From NCBI GenBank assembly GCA_039028895.1, contig JBCCHF010000036.1, positions 1 through 64,000 on the forward strand: a stretch of 64,000 nucleotides of DNA, in the 5' to 3' direction. This DNA is from JAHDCJ01 sp039028895. GTDB lineage: Bacteria; Bacteroidota; Bacteroidia; Chitinophagales; Saprospiraceae. A program made the translations under genes and the position numbers. Below are positions 26,223 to 35,057 of this stretch, one piece after another (the first letter of the stretch is position 1; each line of letters begins with the position of its first letter). Under the pieces are notes generated by a model that worked only from the letters and a program-made list of their open reading frames with translations, had not been told where the DNA came from and made no database searches.

Positions 26223-29200
26223 TTAGTCTTTTAAGCCATCTTTTACTTCAATATAAGCTTTAAAATGATTAGTCACTTCGTCTCTAATATCGGCAAAACC
26301 GGGGTTTTCGACAATTCTGACCAATTCATTCATTGTTGCAGCAGTTCTTTCGAAGTCTGACCTGAAGCTTGATTTCAATACTTTTTCATTAAGTGATTCG
26401 TAAAATTCAAGCCAGTCTGCTGTTTCCCTGGCAAGTATTCGGATATGTTCTTTGCCATCTTCGAAAGCACCCATTGCATCATATTCCCTGATCATATACA
26501 AGGCATTATAATCGTAAGGGAAATTTTTGTGTGGGAATGATTCGAAATATTTGTTAATCACATTGACGGCCCTTTCTTTGTCTCCTTCTTCTCTAAGGGT
26601 TTGGGCAAGACGCAGCATTGAGAATCGCAAACTACTTACTGAAGGCAAGTAGCTATGGTCGACAAATAATTCATATTTGTCAAAATTACCCCAACGGAAT
26701 TTATTCATGACATTATCGTACATGAGGTCAGTGTTGATACAACCACGGCCAATGGGCATTTCACCAAATGATCCGTCACCTGCACATCGTTTTGGAACAA
26801 GTCTGAGAGCAAGACCTTCAAGGCGGGTATAATCCTGTAGGCCGAGCATTTTTTCAGGTCGACAGGTTACAGCCCAGTAGATGGGTCTTTCCCAGATATT
26901 CGAGGATATGATATCAAGCATGGCAATGTCGTCTTTAATAAATCTGCGCTTGGTCTTAAGCTCTTGTGGCTGTTCGCCATTGCGTTGTGCATTGAGATTG
27001 CGCATCCTGATTTGGTTGTTCTCACCTCTGTGTACATCTTCAAAAGTGAAGTTGATCAGATCAAGCACCTGTCCGGTGTCGGCTTCCAGTATGGTACCGT
27101 TTTCCATAATCTTGGCCTTATCAACAGGAATATATACATTCCGTGTAGGAACAAAACTCGCGTAAGTTTCGCCTGAAGGCCCGGTAACTTCATGTTCGTC
27201 TGACATCCATTTTACCAACTGATGAATTGAAAGCGGTTTATCTCCATCGGCTCTGTAGTAGAGCATGGAATTCCGCTTATCGCCACGGTAGTCCAATGGG
27301 TCCATTGTCATTTTTAATGGTGGTGAATCGTTCACTTTACGGCGAAGTTGATCAATATACCAATCAACAGCCAGCAAACTCAGGTTTACCACACGGACAT
27401 CAGTCCTGATGTTTTCAACCTCTTGTGCGTACCAAAGCGGATAGGTGTCGTTATCACCATGTGTAAAGACAATAGAATTTGGTGCACAGGATTCCAGGAA
27501 ATTGACTGCATAGTCACGAGCACCGGTGTGCTTGCCACGACTGTGATCATCCCAGTTTTGGAAACCCATGATCAAAGGAGCAATCATTACAACTGCAGTC
27601 GCTCCGAATGCTTTCGCAGCATTCGTTTTTCCTGGGAAGTCGGCTGAGCCCCCGAGTCGTGTTTTCAGCACTTCGAAGAGTGCTAAAACTGCCATGCCAA
27701 TCCAGATACAATATGTAAACATTGACCCTGCCAGCACGTAATCCCGTTCTCGAGGCTCATTAGGCGGCTGGTTGGAATACATGATGATTGCCACTCCTGT
27801 CATCAGGAATAGCACCATGAGCGCCATGGCTTCGTTGGGTCGTTGTTTGAAATGGAAGAATAACCCGATTAGTCCAAAGAGGAAGGGCAACATAAAATAG
27901 GTATTGCGCCCCTTATGATCCTTCTCGGATTCGGGCAGATAGTTTTGTTTGTATAGTCGGGCATTATCAAGCGGCTTGATACCGGATATCCAGTGTCCGT
28001 CTTTCAGGTCCCACGAAAAATAACCTTGTCGACCGTTTTGTCGACCGGCAAAATTCCACATAAAGTAACGCCAATACATCCAACCGAGCTGATATTGCAT
28101 CATAAATCGGATGTTGTCGGCCTGGTTAGGCCGCCCCTGGGGGAGTGGTTTGTTGGGGTCTAATCCCATCCAGCGTTTATACTGCGCCGGCCTAGATCCC
28201 TGGTAGTCGCCCATACGCGGTAACATCATTTCTTCTCCTGGAGGATATACGTATGACAGCTTCCTGTCGATCACTTCATAGCGATCGCCTACACGGCCGT
28301 ATTTATCTTTTGACTTAATATCTATGGGCTCAGAATCAAAGTGAGGACCTTTCATAAGGTCACGACTGCCATACTGCTCACGATTGAGATAGGAGATGAG
28401 GCTGAAAGCATCACTCGGGTTGTTCATATTAATCGGTGTATTGGCATTCGCGCGTAACACAATCACACCATAGGTGGAAAACCCAAGGAACACCATAAAG
28501 AAACAAACCAATACTCTTTGTGCCAATCCGTTTCTGTGTTTGTGTGTATAATAGAGCCCAAAACCAAACAGGGCTACACAAATCAAAACAAAGAAAAGCA
28601 AACCACTGTTGAAAGGCAGTCCCAGGCTGTTAACGAAGATGTAATCAAAGTTTTGACCAATCTTCGGCAGTACCTTGATAATGAGATATTGGATACCGAT
28701 CAGAAAGATCAAAGCACCGGCAACCAGCGAAATAGCAATACCCTTCAGCGTTACATTCTCTGTTTTCTTGAGGTAGTAAAGCATGGCAATCATTGGGATT
28801 ACCAGAAGGCTGAGCAAGTGAACGCCCATTGAAAGACCTACCATGTACATGGCAAAGACGAGCCAGCGATCAACATATTTGTCTTCCGGTAGGGTGTACC
28901 ACTTGATACTGGCCCATGTTACAAGAGCTGTAAAGAAGGTTGACATAGCATAAACCTCGCCCTCAACCGCTGAAAACCAGATCGAAGTTGCGAAAGTAGT
29001 GGCGAGTCCTGCGACAACACCAGCACCCAGAACTGCAATGCCCTGGTCAGTTTCAAGAGCGCCTCCACGACCAACAAGTGCCATTTTGCCTAACATTGTG
29101 GTTGTCCAGAAAACAAATAGAACCACAAAAGCTGTACAGATACCTGAAAGGATATTTACAGAATAGGCGATAGTAGCCGGATCATTAGAGACCAGTTCGG

Positions 29201-29402
29201 CGATTAGTGTGAACATCCGGCCAATGAGCAGGAATAAAGGTGCCCCAGGCGGGTGAACCACTTGTAGTTTGTACGCTCCTGCGATAAACTCTCCACAGTC
29301 CCATAAACTACCAGTTGGTTCGGCAGATAGGATGTAAACGATGGCTGCAATGGCAAAAACTGACCAGCCGACAATATTGTTGAGTTGCTTGAAATTGGTC
29401 AT
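26223..29402 (-). CDS. DUF2723-family multi-spanning membrane protein (GT-C glycosyltransferase-like)
   Basis: The 1059-residue integral membrane protein has about twelve hydrophobic helices in its first two thirds and a soluble C-terminal region rich in helical repeats. The N-terminal motif LWDCGEFIAGAYKLQVVHPPGAP contains the Asp/Glu and HPPG residues that define DUF2723, a GT-C-fold family related to protein O-mannosyltransferases. A role in glycosylating exported proteins is inferred from that relationship. It is the first gene of a minus-strand run with rpiB and the M28 peptidase. The 296 bases upstream hold no further gene, only the tRNA promoter. Confidence 0.85.
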   Translation of the reverse strand: MTNFKQLNNIVGWSVFAIAAIVYILSAEPTGSLWDCGEFIAGAYKLQVVHPPGAPLFLLIGRMFTLIAELVSNDPATIAYSVNILSGICTAFVVLFVFWTTTMLGKMALVGRGGALETDQGIAVLGAGVVAGLATTFATSIWFSAVEGEVYAMSTFFTALVTWASIKWYTLPEDKYVDRWLVFAMYMVGLSMGVHLLSLLVIPMIAMLYYLKKTENVTLKGIAISLVAGALIFLIGIQYLIIKVLPKIGQNFDYIFVNSLGLPFNSGLLFFVLICVALFGFGLYYTHKHRNGLAQRVLVCFFMVFLGFSTYGVIVLRANANTPINMNNPSDAFSLISYLNREQYGSRDLMKGPHFDSEPIDIKSKDKYGRVGDRYEVIDRKLSYVYPPGEEMMLPRMGDYQGSRPAQYKRWMGLDPNKPLPQGRPNQADNIRFMMQYQLGWMYWRYFMWNFAGRQNGRQGYFSWDLKDGHWISGIKPLDNARLYKQNYLPESEKDHKGRNTYFMLPFLFGLIGLFFHFKQRPNEAMALMVLFLMTGVAIIMYSNQPPNEPRERDYVLAGSMFTYCIWIGMAVLALFEVLKTRLGGSADFPGKTNAAKAFGATAVVMIAPLIMGFQNWDDHSRGKHTGARDYAVNFLESCAPNSIVFTHGDNDTYPLWYAQEVENIRTDVRVVNLSLLAVDWYIDQLRRKVNDSPPLKMTMDPLDYRGDKRNSMLYYRADGDKPLSIHQLVKWMSDEHEVTGPSGETYASFVPTRNVYIPVDKAKIMENGTILEADTGQVLDLINFTFEDVHRGENNQIRMRNLNAQRNGEQPQELKTKRRFIKDDIAMLDIISSNIWERPIYWAVTCRPEKMLGLQDYTRLEGLALRLVPKRCAGDGSFGEMPIGRGCINTDLMYDNVMNKFRWGNFDKYELFVDHSYLPSVSSLRFSMLRLAQTLREEGDKERAVNVINKYFESFPHKNFPYDYNALYMIREYDAMGAFEDGKEHIRILARETADWLEFYESLNEKVLKSSFRSDFERTAATMNELVRIVENPGFADIRDEVTNHFKAYIEVKDGLKD

Positions 29403-29662
29403 TCGAGGTTTATATATTTTCCAGATTTTGGCGGCAAAAAGAAAAAATCTTTAATCCAAAAATCAAAATCGTAAGCGAGTAAATAGTGATTTAGCAGTGT
29501 GAAAATGAAATTTGGTGTTTTTAAGGGCTTGGCAAAAATAATAAATTACCCTCATTAAAATGCCTTAATCCGTTGTTTAACCCATGATTAACGAATGTGA
29601 ACGATTACTTAAGTATTGGAAAAAAATACAAACAGGAACTTTTCGAATTCTCAAAAACGTTT

Positions 29663-29670
29663 TATCTTTG
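29663..29670 (+). promoter_or_regulatory. Bacteroidota -7 element (TATCTTTG) for tRNA-Gln
   Basis: TATCTTTG matches TAnnTTTG and lies 29 bases upstream of the mature tRNA 5' end, placing the transcription start near 29677. Confidence 0.75.
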
Positions 29671-29698
29671 TTCCGCTTCTGAAAAATGGAGCTGGTAT

Positions 29699-29769
29699 TG
29701 GCCCATAGTGTAATGGCAGCACTACAGATTTTGGTTCTGTCAGTCTAGGTTCGAGTCCTAGTGGGCCAA
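29699..29769 (+). tRNA. tRNA-Gln (TTG anticodon)
   Basis: The acceptor stem TGGCCCA (29699-29705) pairs perfectly with TGGGCCA (29762-29768), with A at 29769 as discriminator. The anticodon stem is ACAGA/TCTGT around a seven-base loop TTTTGGT whose centre reads TTG, decoding CAA. The T-arm contains GGTTCGAGTCC. CCA is not encoded. A promoter element lies upstream and a hairpin terminator directly behind. Confidence 0.97.
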
Positions 29770-29774
29770 CTATG

Positions 29775-29813
29775 AAAGCCACCCGGATTTTTCCAGGTGG
29801 CTTTTTTCTTTTT
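29775..29813 (+). terminator. Rho-independent terminator of tRNA-Gln
   Basis: AAAGCCACC (29775-29783) pairs perfectly with GGTGGCTTT (29796-29804), and the hairpin runs into a T-rich tract to 29813. Confidence 0.9.
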
Positions 29814-29831
29814 ACTTCCTTTGTTAAGCAA

Positions 29832-31691
29832 CTAGGGCCGCATCTCATCAGCAATATCCTGAGCCAGTTGTACCACGTTATTACCATTAACCCACGCATT
29901 GGCTAAAATAACGATCACAATGTCGTCATCAGGATACAGGCGCATATAAGCACGTGAACCAGGCTGACCGCCCCGCTTGGCAAACCAACTGCCATCGGAT
30001 GCCACATTCCAGCCAAAGGCGTAATTTCTGCTTCCGTTTTGATTAGTCGTCATGTCGTCAAGCGCATCTTCGCTGATAATTCGGTTTTGGAGCAGTTTAA
30101 TGCCGAGGCGAACCAGGTCATATGAAGAGGATTCCATACCACCGCCTGCGTATTTCCAACTTAAACTCTTGAAATCAATCTCATTGAGATTAGTATCATA
30201 GATATTAGCATGCTCGTATTTCCTGACCTTATGATTTTCGCATTTCAAGGTGGTAAGCCCATGAGGGTCGCTCAGTTTGTTCCACAGGATATTCGGAAAT
30301 GAAGTCTCAGCGTGCGCTTCCATTGCTGCAGCAGCAAGTGTGTACCCATGAGTAGAATAGAAATAGCCAGTACTCGAGCGCAAGGGATCATCGCTAAAAA
30401 GCTCTGAAGCATCAAGCGCATTAGCATAGACTTCATCTGTACCGTCTACCAGCGGATCATTGTTGAGGTAAGCACGAATCCTTCCACGATTAGCTAGTAA
30501 CTGTCCTACGGTATGGGTGTGGTGATTGGGAATGTCTGTCTCGTATGACCTTGTGGTTTTGGTGATATCAAAGTCGTCATCTTCCTCCATCATGAAAGCC
30601 AGAAGGCCAGTTATGCCTTTGCTGACTGAGGCCAGTCTGAAGATCGTTCTCGAATGTGCTTCCTTGTTTTTGCCAATGTCAGCATGACCATAACCTTTCA
30701 AAAACTTGATTTTTCCTTTTTCAGCAATAGCAACAGATAAGCCGGGTACAGAATTATTGGATAGATAATCATCAATTTCATCGGCGATATCCTTGCGATG
30801 CTCCCACTTGTAGTTATCGTTATTTCGTACCCACGTAGCTGCATATCGCGTGCCACTTGAAGTCTTGTAGGCTTCTATGTCAGCGACTCGAAATCCCTCA
30901 TCCCTGTATTTGCAAAACCAATTATGAAAGGAGGTACTGTTCATATCGCGACGCGCTTTCCAGCCCTGGCTATCTTTTACCCAAATAGTCGCATATTCCT
31001 GTTTGCCATTGCGCCTGTATGACTCAGTGTCAGCAAGCCGATAGCCTTTGTTGCTCATTTCTTTGAACTTGGTTCCGAAATTAGCTTTAGCGATATTGCG
31101 GTATTCTGCCCAGGCAAATTGCTTGGATTTGACCCATACGATCGAATACTTAACAGTATTTCCGACAGCATAGGCATCGACATCAAGTGGCATATAGCCT
31201 TTATTCTTATACTCTGTAAATTTTGATGAGAAATCAGAAGAGGTCAGGTTCCTGAAGGATGCCCAGGCATAGCCTTCCTTATTTTGCATCCACACGCCAG
31301 CATAATAGCGTTTACCACCTACAACATAGCTTTCCTGGTCAACTAATCTATATTTTTTGTTTTTGTACTCATTCCACTTGGCCGAAAAAGCATCATGGGT
31401 GAGCTTGGTATGCAGCGCCCATCTTCTGTTGTCTTTATTCTTTCGAAAAACAATAGAATAACGTCTTGTACTGCCGCCAAGGATCTCTACATCCACAGGT
31501 CGGTAACCTTTTTTCTTGTATTCCTCCAGCTTTGTTTTGTAGGAAGATTCTGTAAGATTCCTGAATGAAGCCCACCCATATTCACCTTTCGGTTGATCGA
31601 TTGGACCTTGTGCATAAGTAAATTGGCAAAAGACAAGGCCGGCTAATAACAAGGATGAGATATGGAGGAAACGATTGAGTTTGAAGATCAT
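29832..31691 (-). CDS. Secreted serine hydrolase (beta-lactamase/class C fold) with five N-terminal tandem-repeat domains
   Basis: The 619-residue protein has a Sec signal (LLLAGLVFCQFTYAQ) and five consecutive repeats of about 48 residues. Each runs from a W-A or W-K start through F-xx-K-x-x-E-Y-x-x-K-G-Y/F-R-x-x-D to YxxIW/VW, the bacterial tandem repeat domain 1 pattern. The C-terminal half is a serine beta-lactamase-like hydrolase: IFRLASVSKGITG carries the SxxK motif. The usual YxN tyrosine motif reads YSTHGY, so the second catalytic element is altered. Likely acts on peptidoglycan peptides or esters. The frame continues upstream to 31736, but the ATG at 31691 gives the better signal peptide. 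It is convergent with tRNA-Gln. Confidence 0.85.
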   Translation of the reverse strand: MIFKLNRFLHISSLLLAGLVFCQFTYAQGPIDQPKGEYGWASFRNLTESSYKTKLEEYKKKGYRPVDVEILGGSTRRYSIVFRKNKDNRRWALHTKLTHDAFSAKWNEYKNKKYRLVDQESYVVGGKRYYAGVWMQNKEGYAWASFRNLTSSDFSSKFTEYKNKGYMPLDVDAYAVGNTVKYSIVWVKSKQFAWAEYRNIAKANFGTKFKEMSNKGYRLADTESYRRNGKQEYATIWVKDSQGWKARRDMNSTSFHNWFCKYRDEGFRVADIEAYKTSSGTRYAATWVRNNDNYKWEHRKDIADEIDDYLSNNSVPGLSVAIAEKGKIKFLKGYGHADIGKNKEAHSRTIFRLASVSKGITGLLAFMMEEDDDFDITKTTRSYETDIPNHHTHTVGQLLANRGRIRAYLNNDPLVDGTDEVYANALDASELFSDDPLRSSTGYFYSTHGYTLAAAAMEAHAETSFPNILWNKLSDPHGLTTLKCENHKVRKYEHANIYDTNLNEIDFKSLSWKYAGGGMESSSYDLVRLGIKLLQNRIISEDALDDMTTNQNGSRNYAFGWNVASDGSWFAKRGGQPGSRAYMRLYPDDDIVIVILANAWVNGNNVVQLAQDIADEMRP

Positions 31692-31977
31692 AATTGTTTT
31701 TAGGATTATTGATGACTGAATTATTTTCAGGTACAAAAATGACCATCCTCATAACAGAAAACCAGCCAAATTAAAGATTTTTTTAGGTCTTGAGAGAGTG
31801 TGACACGTCTGTATATATTTGACTATGAGATTTTTAAGTAAATTTAATTTTAGTTTTTAGCCAGTGGTCTTGTTCCGGGTCTTAAGGAAATCATAATAAA
31901 CTACGAACCCTTTTATTTGCGTCAAAAAGCCTGTAAGTTTGGTATGTCCGATTTTTCATTTGATAAATCTCAGAACC

Positions 31978-33258
31978 TTGAAATCACAATTCAGCTCTAT
32001 CCTGTTTATTCTGCTATTTGTCGTATCATTTTCTTCAATGGCTTTTGGTCAAAAAAACCGTTTCCGCGAAGGAAAAGTAACTTTCGCAAATGGTGAGACA
32101 CAAACCGGCTGGATTAAAAATCTTGGAGAATTGGAACGCAGCCGATTATTGGTTTTCAAAACAGCTGAAAATGCGGATCCTGTTAATTATTACCCTAAGG
32201 ATATTTCAAAATACAGTTTAGGCCAATTTGAAGTCTATCGGTCAGGCAGCATCCAGATGAAAGGAGCAGATGATAATATCTCCGTATTTTTTAAAGTACT
32301 GGTAGATGGAGATGTCTTGGACCTGCTTCAGTTGAATTACCAACTCAGGCCCGAAGAATCACCATTTTATCAGTTGACCAATAAGTTTTACGTTTTTAAA
32401 GCCACGGATCAAAATAGATCCTTGCTGCTTGACAAAGAGAGTACTGAAAATTACATAGACCAATTACCCGTCTACCTGGAAGACTGTGGAGAAGTTATTT
32501 CGGATTTAAGAAAAAGTAATTATAAATTTTCGGATAGAGGCCTTATCGCTTTCACCCAAGACTATAACGCTTGCCGATCTGGCCAGAGCACTGTAATGTT
32601 CGATCTTTCTCCGAGAGAAAGGAAGATCAAGTTCATCGGTATGGCAGGTGTCACTTCAGGGAAAATCGATCCGAGAAGACTGGATTACCTCGAGTTTGGT
32701 TATAGTCCTGCACTTAGGCCAAATATTGCCTTCCTGGCCGATGTCCCGATTTACCAGGGATTAAGTATCAGAGGTGGGTTAAATTACATCAGTCGCAAGG
32801 TGACAGGTGAACGCACGGTTGTAGTTTCCGACGCCTTTGACAATGCAGGCGAAGTACTTGAACTAGATGCAACTTTTAGTTTTAACCATATTGCAGTCCC
32901 GGTCATGTTTGTTTACACAGTCCCTTTGAAATCTGTAAGGCCTTACATGCTGGGTGGATTATCTTTTGGCGTTGCAATCGGTAACACCGGAGAAGGCACA
33001 CGTACTAACTTCATGGGCTTCCCTGGTCCTCCACCGCAGGTATTGACATTCATCGAGGATATACCAGCCTATTCAGCGTCAATTGCCGAGTTTGACCTGG
33101 CATGGCGGGTAGGAGCAGGTATAGAATATCCACTCAATAACCAATTGGATCTCTTGCTTGAAGTACTATATATCGCCAGTAAAAACGATTCTTCTCCAGA
33201 TTCTCAGTTCTTTTTTACAACGAAGTCAATTGTCATTTCTGGAGGTGTCCAGTTTTGA
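31978..33258 (+). CDS. Outer-membrane beta-barrel-like protein
   Basis: The product of about 426 residues has a signal peptide (FSSILFILLFVVSFSSMAFGQ). A beta-rich N-terminal part follows (GKVTFANGETQTGWIKN). The C-terminal half has alternating aromatic and small-residue strands typical of a porin-like barrel (SFGVAIGNTGEG, AWRVGAGIEYPL, KSIVISGGVQF), ending in an aromatic residue. The frame has no ATG upstream of the signal: TTG at 31978 gives MKSQFSSILF, TTG at 31939 is an alternative. I favour 31978. It starts the plus-strand run leading to the caspase-like and phosphatase-like genes. Confidence 0.75.
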   Translation: MKSQFSSILFILLFVVSFSSMAFGQKNRFREGKVTFANGETQTGWIKNLGELERSRLLVFKTAENADPVNYYPKDISKYSLGQFEVYRSGSIQMKGADDNISVFFKVLVDGDVLDLLQLNYQLRPEESPFYQLTNKFYVFKATDQNRSLLLDKESTENYIDQLPVYLEDCGEVISDLRKSNYKFSDRGLIAFTQDYNACRSGQSTVMFDLSPRERKIKFIGMAGVTSGKIDPRRLDYLEFGYSPALRPNIAFLADVPIYQGLSIRGGLNYISRKVTGERTVVVSDAFDNAGEVLELDATFSFNHIAVPVMFVYTVPLKSVRPYMLGGLSFGVAIGNTGEGTRTNFMGFPGPPPQVLTFIEDIPAYSASIAEFDLAWRVGAGIEYPLNNQLDLLLEVLYIASKNDSSPDSQFFFTTKSIVISGGVQF

Positions 33259-33336
33259 AATTAGCCAGTCATCAGTTATTTTCAGGCATATAAATAGGTG
33301 ATAATTACCTGTTTAAAACCCCTGAAACTAAAGATC

Positions 33337-34989
33337 ATGGCCAAAAATAAGAGAGGTGGATTAGACCTTAATCCCAAATCCAATCGCGAGTACACTTCAG
33401 GTACCTCTTGGTTTCTCGGTATTGGTATAAACGAATATCTGGAGATGCGCAACCTCAATAATGCAGTTAAGGATGTAACAGACATCAGCGAACTCCTAAT
33501 GGAGAAATATGGACTCAAAGAGGAACATACTTTTGTTCTTACCAACCAGGATGCAGATGAAAAAAATATTCTTTCCAGGTTAATGCACCTTGCTGATAAT
33601 GCCGGGGAAAACGACAAAGTAATCATCTATTACTCAGGACATGGATTAGTCGATAAATACGGTTTTGGGTATTGGTTGCCCTATAACGCCGAAAAAGACA
33701 ATCCACATAATAATATCGCGAACGAAATCATTCATAAATGGATCAAAGCGATCAAAGCAAAGCATATTCTGCTAATTGCCGATTCCTGTTATTCGGGATC
33801 CCTTTTACAGGAAGGGGTAACCAGGGCAACAGACAGGGCGGTAAATGAACTTGAAGCCATACAATCGAGGTGGGCACTTTGCTCAGGAAGAGGTGATGAG
33901 GAGGTTTATGATGGAAAACCGGGTGGTAATAGCCCTTTTACGGAAAGCATTCTGAGTGTATTGAAAAACAACATCGCCAATGCGATCAATATCAGCAAAT
34001 TGTTCGATCAGGTAATGGCGCAAACCCGCGATAAGTTTGAACAATTGCCACAAGGCAGACCATTGGCCAATGTTGGCCACAAGGGTGGTCAATACATTTT
34101 CAGACCCAAAACAGAAGACGATAAAGATCTTTGGATCAAAGCACTGGAAGAGGGTAACCTGGAAGCCTTTAAGTATTACCTTAATGTATTCCCGGAAGGG
34201 AAATATGCAGATAAAGCCAGCGCTAAAGTATATGACATCGAAGACGAGCAAGCCTGGCAAGATGCTATAACAGAAGATGTGCCTGGGGCTTATTATGTCT
34301 ACATTAGGAATTTCAAAGAAGGGAAATATATTGATCAGGCCAAAGAAGCTATTAATAGACTCCAACCGCAGGCTGGTACAAATCCTATTGTTAACCCTGA
34401 CTCAGAAAAGCTTAAATCAGAGTTGGCCTCTTTAAAGGAGTCATTAAAAACCAAAGAAGAGAATAACGCCTGGGAAACAGCTCTCCGGCAACAAAACATT
34501 AAGGCTTATGAAGCTTATCTCAATCAATTTCCTAATGGAGGACAAAGTAAGACTGCCAAAAAGCAGGTGAAAAAATGGAAGGCTCACGAAAAAAAAGAAA
34601 AAGCCTTTATGTTAAAATGTTTTGAGTATGCCACCACATTTAAAGGGGGGTTATTCTCAAGAAAACAAAAGAAGACTTATATCAAGGCATTAAATAAAGA
34701 TCAAGATGAGTTGGCCAGTGTATGGCTCAACACAGAAAAAGGGAGTGATACGATTCAGGTTTTTATGTACGACTTTAATCTCAATGCTGAAAAAAGAGGG
34801 TTATTAAAGCAAAAAAAGTGGATTGAGTTAGAGGGCGAATGGATGTTTGAATACGCTCTGGCAGGCAATAACTTGAAAACACATGCAAATAGTCTTTATG
34901 ATTTTCTAATTTATACCATGGGAGTGCCTTCAGGCTGCATTATTGAAGGCAATAAGCATGATTTTTACGATATAGAGAGGGAAGGTTAA
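33337..34989 (+). CDS. Caspase-family (peptidase C14) protein with helical repeats
   Basis: The 550-residue protein begins with a caspase-like domain. It shows FLGIGINEYLEMRNLNNAVKDV, the catalytic His in YYSGHG (H102) and the catalytic Cys in IADSCYSG (C151), so the dyad is intact. The middle holds three repeats of the form A-W-x-x-A-(x)n-A-Y-x-x-Y-(x)n-F-P-x-G-x-(x)n-A (about residues 265-410), separated by a predicted coiled coil (SEKLKSELASLKESLKTKEE). The C-terminal 130 residues match nothing I recognise. No signal peptide is present, so it should be cytosolic. The frame runs upstream to 33298, but ATG 33337 fits the domain start. Its target is unknown. Confidence 0.85.
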   Translation: MAKNKRGGLDLNPKSNREYTSGTSWFLGIGINEYLEMRNLNNAVKDVTDISELLMEKYGLKEEHTFVLTNQDADEKNILSRLMHLADNAGENDKVIIYYSGHGLVDKYGFGYWLPYNAEKDNPHNNIANEIIHKWIKAIKAKHILLIADSCYSGSLLQEGVTRATDRAVNELEAIQSRWALCSGRGDEEVYDGKPGGNSPFTESILSVLKNNIANAINISKLFDQVMAQTRDKFEQLPQGRPLANVGHKGGQYIFRPKTEDDKDLWIKALEEGNLEAFKYYLNVFPEGKYADKASAKVYDIEDEQAWQDAITEDVPGAYYVYIRNFKEGKYIDQAKEAINRLQPQAGTNPIVNPDSEKLKSELASLKESLKTKEENNAWETALRQQNIKAYEAYLNQFPNGGQSKTAKKQVKKWKAHEKKEKAFMLKCFEYATTFKGGLFSRKQKKTYIKALNKDQDELASVWLNTEKGSDTIQVFMYDFNLNAEKRGLLKQKKWIELEGEWMFEYALAGNNLKTHANSLYDFLIYTMGVPSGCIIEGNKHDFYDIEREG

Positions 34990-35057
34990 AGGTTTCGTCA
35001 GTCATCAGATTTTCACTATATTCGGAGTAACCATTTATTCCTGAAAAACCTAACATC

